DNA of 64,000 nucleotides from positions 4,650,001-4,714,000 of the forward strand of contig NZ_CP032382.1 in NCBI RefSeq assembly GCF_003589925.1, in the 5' to 3' direction. This DNA comes from Chryseolinea soli. Its GTDB lineage: Bacteria; Bacteroidota; Bacteroidia; Cytophagales; Cyclobacteriaceae. How positions within the stretch are numbered: the stretch's first letter is position 1; each line of letters opens with the position of its first letter. Shown piece after piece: positions 61,945 through 64,000 of this stretch. The notes beneath the pieces are model-generated. The model had not been told where the DNA came from and ran no database searches. It worked only from the letters and a program-made list of their open reading frames with translations. The translations under genes and the position numbers were made by a program.

Positions 61945-62286
61945 TTACTTGTTGTACGTAAACCACTGTAAGGTCGAGCGCAATGGGCTTGGCATGGAGG
62001 TAAATCCTTGAAATATTGCCGTATTGGTTTGCCTAAATTGCGTATTCTCCTTGTCACTTATTCGCTGTTGGATCATTGCATCCATTGGATACTGCAAACC
62101 GGTCATGGTTACCGCATGAGAGTAAACAAAGGATTGCGTACTATACTGATAATAAACTTCCGCGACGCCAGGAATGGACATCCGAACTGAAGGATACACG
62201 CCGTGCCCAATTTCCACATAAAATTGTCCCGCCGTGTTAATATTTACAGTTATTTTCTGATTAACATCTACAGCTCCGCCCATCAT
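61945..62286 (-). CDS. Hypothetical protein, possibly 5'-truncated
   Basis: A 113-residue reading from the ATG at 62286 (or 62283); an in-frame TTG is at 62292. There is no signal peptide, although the content (VYPSVRMSIPGVAEVYYQYSTQSFVYSHAVTMTG) looks like the C-terminal end of a larger protein. The dispersed repeat begins only about 25 bp upstream, so the gene may have lost its 5' end when the repeat moved in. I recognise no family. It shares a transcription unit with the 61496 gene. Confidence 0.5.
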   Translation of the reverse strand: MMGGAVDVNQKITVNINTAGQFYVEIGHGVYPSVRMSIPGVAEVYYQYSTQSFVYSHAVTMTGLQYPMDAMIQQRISDKENTQFRQTNTAIFQGFTSMPSPLRSTLQWFTYNK

Positions 62287-62292
62287 TTGCAA

Positions 62293-62645
62293 GCCGGATA
62301 TTTCGCCCGCCCTTGTTGGTGTTCTTCACCAACAAGATTTATGGCCATACCCTTAGTAGCGGCGAGCCAAATGAGGATGGGAAATTTTCCGCGCGAAATA
62401 ACACTACGCATCGCCCCATTATGATTGGGAGGAACGATCTTCGTTTAAGAAGGTGGGAGCGATACGCTTGCTTCAAGAATGTTACGGGAAGCGATTCTTT
62501 GTTGGTGAGACACCAACAAAGGGGGGTGGGGGCCATGGGCAATGTTTTGTTTGGGAGTATTGAATGGCACGAAGGGTTTGCTTCGGGAATGTCGCTGAAA
62601 GCGATTCTTGTTGGTGAAGAACACCAATAAGGGCCGGTGGGCCGG
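62293..62645. repeat. Spacer filled by the TTGTTGGTG repeat, locus 4 (A-B-B array)
   Basis: Almost all of this 353-bp spacer is repeat. Unit A, CTTGTTGGTG-TTCTT-CACCAACAAG, is at 62312-62336 and is identical to locus 2. Unit B1, a perfect 10-bp TTTGTTGGTG/CACCAACAAA pair, is at 62498-62520. Unit B2, TTGTTGGTG-AAGAA-CACCAATAA, is at 62608-62630. A GGGAAGCGATTCTT-like segment precedes each B unit. Confidence 0.78.
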
Positions 62646-63368
62646 TTACAACTTCAAATAAAAATCCCGCGTCAATTCAACGTAGCTGTCAGACCATTCC
62701 AGTTTCTCCTTATATAATAAGATCTCGCCGGTCTCCGTCGCTCGTTCCTTTCGCGAAAATTCCAGCAGCCACCGTTCGATGGGCTTGCCTTCACGTGTCC
62801 GGAAGCTGTATTGCCGGGTACAGAAAAAGCCCCGTGGTTGTGCCAGGGTAATGAATTGAAGGCCTTCGGTGTAGGGGAGAACAACGTTGAATGTTCCTTC
62901 GCGCGTCAACAGACGATCGACCGCCCCGAGCAAAGCAGCGTGGTCTAGCGTCACCGTATGACGTGCTTCGTGACGTCGTTTGTTGGGCGGCTCTTGGCTG
63001 TTGATGAAGTAGGGGGGATTGCTGAGGATGACGTTATAGAGCGAGGGGGTTTGAGGTGGTGTGAAATCCTGGATAGGTGTAATATGAACATGCAGGCGGT
63101 CGCCCCACGGTGACGCAGAAAAATTATCAGCGGCTTGGGCGGCGTCTTGTCCCTCGAGCTCTACGGCATCGATTTGCGTGAGGGGTGAGGTCCGTTGGGC
63201 GGCCATCAGCGCGATGATGCCCGAACCCGTGCCGATGTCGAGGATGCGGTTGGCGTTTGCAACGTGGGCCCAGGCGCCAAGCAGGACGGCATCGGTGCCC
63301 ACCTTCATGGTGCTGCGGTCGTGCTGCACTTCAAATTGTTTGAACTGAAAATGCGTTTTCCTTTTCAT
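62646..63368 (-). CDS. trmN6: tRNA1(Val) (adenine(37)-N6)-methyltransferase
   Basis: A 240-residue class I methyltransferase of the TrmN6/YfiC type. The SAM-binding motif is RILDIGTGSGIIALMAAQR near residue 40 and the catalytic motif NPPYF occurs in NVILSNPPYFINSQEPP. The start KTHFQFKQFEVQHDRSTMKVGTDAVLLGAWA is the conserved N terminus of the family. It adds a methyl group to N6 of A37 in tRNA1(Val). It stands alone beside the repeat locus. Confidence 0.9.
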   Translation of the reverse strand: MKRKTHFQFKQFEVQHDRSTMKVGTDAVLLGAWAHVANANRILDIGTGSGIIALMAAQRTSPLTQIDAVELEGQDAAQAADNFSASPWGDRLHVHITPIQDFTPPQTPSLYNVILSNPPYFINSQEPPNKRRHEARHTVTLDHAALLGAVDRLLTREGTFNVVLPYTEGLQFITLAQPRGFFCTRQYSFRTREGKPIERWLLEFSRKERATETGEILLYKEKLEWSDSYVELTRDFYLKL

Positions 63369-63472
63369 ACCTTCACGGCCCGGGTTCGCGGGACAGCTTT
63401 CTTTCCATGATCTCCGTTAAGAAGAAAAGGAAAGGAGTGGTGGTCCTTTTATAAACTCTACACCGTAAGTAT

Positions 63473-64000
63473 ATGGAAAAAATTCGCTGGGGTATTTTAG
63501 GATGTGGCAAAATCGCCAACAAGTTCGCCGCCGACCTGCGGCTGGTCAAAGATGCAGAGCTGGTGGCTATTGCCTCGCGCAACCCAAAAAAGATCGCCGC
63601 CTTCACCGCAGAGTTTGCCGTGCCGCTCGTGTTTCATACGTACGAAGAACTGGCGGCCTCGCCCGATGTGGACGTGATCTATGTGGCCACCCCCCACGGC
63701 TTCCACCGCGACCATACCCTGCTTTGCCTGCAACATAAAAAGGCCGTGCTCTGCGAAAAGGCCTTTGCCCTCAACGCCTACCAAGTGCACGACATGATCG
63801 ACGCCGCCCGCAAACACAACACGTTTCTAATGGAGGCCTTCTGGACAAAATTCCTGCCGCAATATCAAAAGGTAAGCACGCTCATCAAGTCGGGCGACAT
63901 CGGCGAAGTGAGACTGGTCCAGGCCGACTTTGGTTTTCGCGCCGAGAAGCCCACGCCACAGCGGCTACACGACCCGGCCTTGGGTGGGGGATCGCTGCTG
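63473..64000 (+). CDS. Gfo/Idh/MocA-family oxidoreductase, 3' part missing
   Basis: The first 176 codons are visible and the frame runs off the right edge. The NAD(P)-binding motif GILGCGKIANKFAADL lies at the N terminus, with VDVIYVATPHGFHRDHTLLC and LCEKAFALNAYQV, where the usual EKP is EKA. FLMEAFWTKFLPQY follows, which is typical of the dihydrodiol/xylose dehydrogenase-like branch. These enzymes oxidise sugars or related compounds. Substrate unknown. Confidence 0.92.
   Translation, partial: MEKIRWGILGCGKIANKFAADLRLVKDAELVAIASRNPKKIAAFTAEFAVPLVFHTYEELAASPDVDVIYVATPHGFHRDHTLLCLQHKKAVLCEKAFALNAYQVHDMIDAARKHNTFLMEAFWTKFLPQYQKVSTLIKSGDIGEVRLVQADFGFRAEKPTPQRLHDPALGGGSLL

Noticed and set aside
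62313..62630. ORFs on both strands in the 62.3-62.6 kb spacer
   Set aside because: They are made of the TTGTTGGTG repeat and its complement; the recurring residues come from the repeat, not from selection on protein.
1..64000. tRNA, rRNA, CRISPR arrays, prophage and transposase genes
   Set aside because: I looked for them on both strands and found none that I could support by eye; a covariance-model search would be needed to exclude a tRNA.

Overview
The window looks like a chromosomal stretch of a free-living Bacteroidota, most likely order Cytophagales. The evidence is two SusC/SusD outer-membrane pairs, a LytS/LytTR pair, a protein with a gliding-type C-terminal sorting domain (type IX secretion), a DUF5690 transporter, surface-lipoprotein signals of the C-[ED]-rich type, and several promoters of the Bacteroidota type (TAnnTTTG at -7). 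I see no insertion sequence, prophage, CRISPR array, rRNA or tRNA.

Layout. 1-3.5 kb: an RND efflux operon (outer-membrane factor, adaptor, pump; the pump runs off the left edge), divergent from a LytS-type kinase and LytTR regulator at 3.7-5.6 kb. 5.7-10.9 kb: small membrane proteins, a DUF5690 transporter with a PHP histidinol-phosphatase, and an AraC regulator with a SnoaL-like protein. 11.3-19.7 kb: SusC, SusD, a third lipoprotein, then a secreted metzincin-like protease. 19.8-28.2 kb: a TPR histidine kinase, a DUF2911 protein, a lipid kinase, a solitary acyl carrier protein (ACP), an NtrY/NtrC-like pair and a propeller-like secreted protein. 28.2-32.7 kb: housekeeping genes lpxH, ftsH, rsfS and birA, followed by an ACP-like ORF that looks circularly permuted. 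32.7-38.8 kb: a TfoX-N protein, a PAS kinase with a receiver protein, a membrane protein and its Crp/Fnr neighbour, a TPR protein, a luciferase-like oxidoreductase and a GIY-YIG protein. 39.0-46.6 kb: a second SusCD pair divergent from a TetR regulator, then a phosphodiesterase-type hydrolase. 46.7-50.3 kb: a DtxR-family metalloregulator divergent from a di-heme protein / Rieske protein / porin operon. 50.5-53.9 kb: a multi-PAS kinase and a membrane nucleotide cyclase. 54.0-57.0 kb: a PadR regulator with an FtsX/MacB-like permease. 57.2-63.4 kb: a PKD/CHU_C secreted protein, hypothetical genes among repeats, and a tRNA m6A methyltransferase. The right edge cuts a Gfo/Idh/MocA oxidoreductase.

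Most of the new information is in the short spacers. At four loci a regulator gene lies beside a well-formed candidate operator: a 21-bp-period direct repeat between the efflux operon and lytS/lytTR; TTGAC-N4-GTCAA by the Crp/Fnr gene; ATTGAATG-AC-CATTCAAT by the TetR gene; TTAGAT-GA-ATCTAA by the DtxR gene. The last two overlap the predicted -33 region of the neighbouring operon's promoter, which is what simple repression would look like. A dispersed intergenic repeat built on TTGTTGGTG/CACCAACAA palindromes occurs at four places between 24.4 and 62.6 kb.

All assignments come from reading the sequence and family knowledge; no database search was run. Regulatory sites are predictions.
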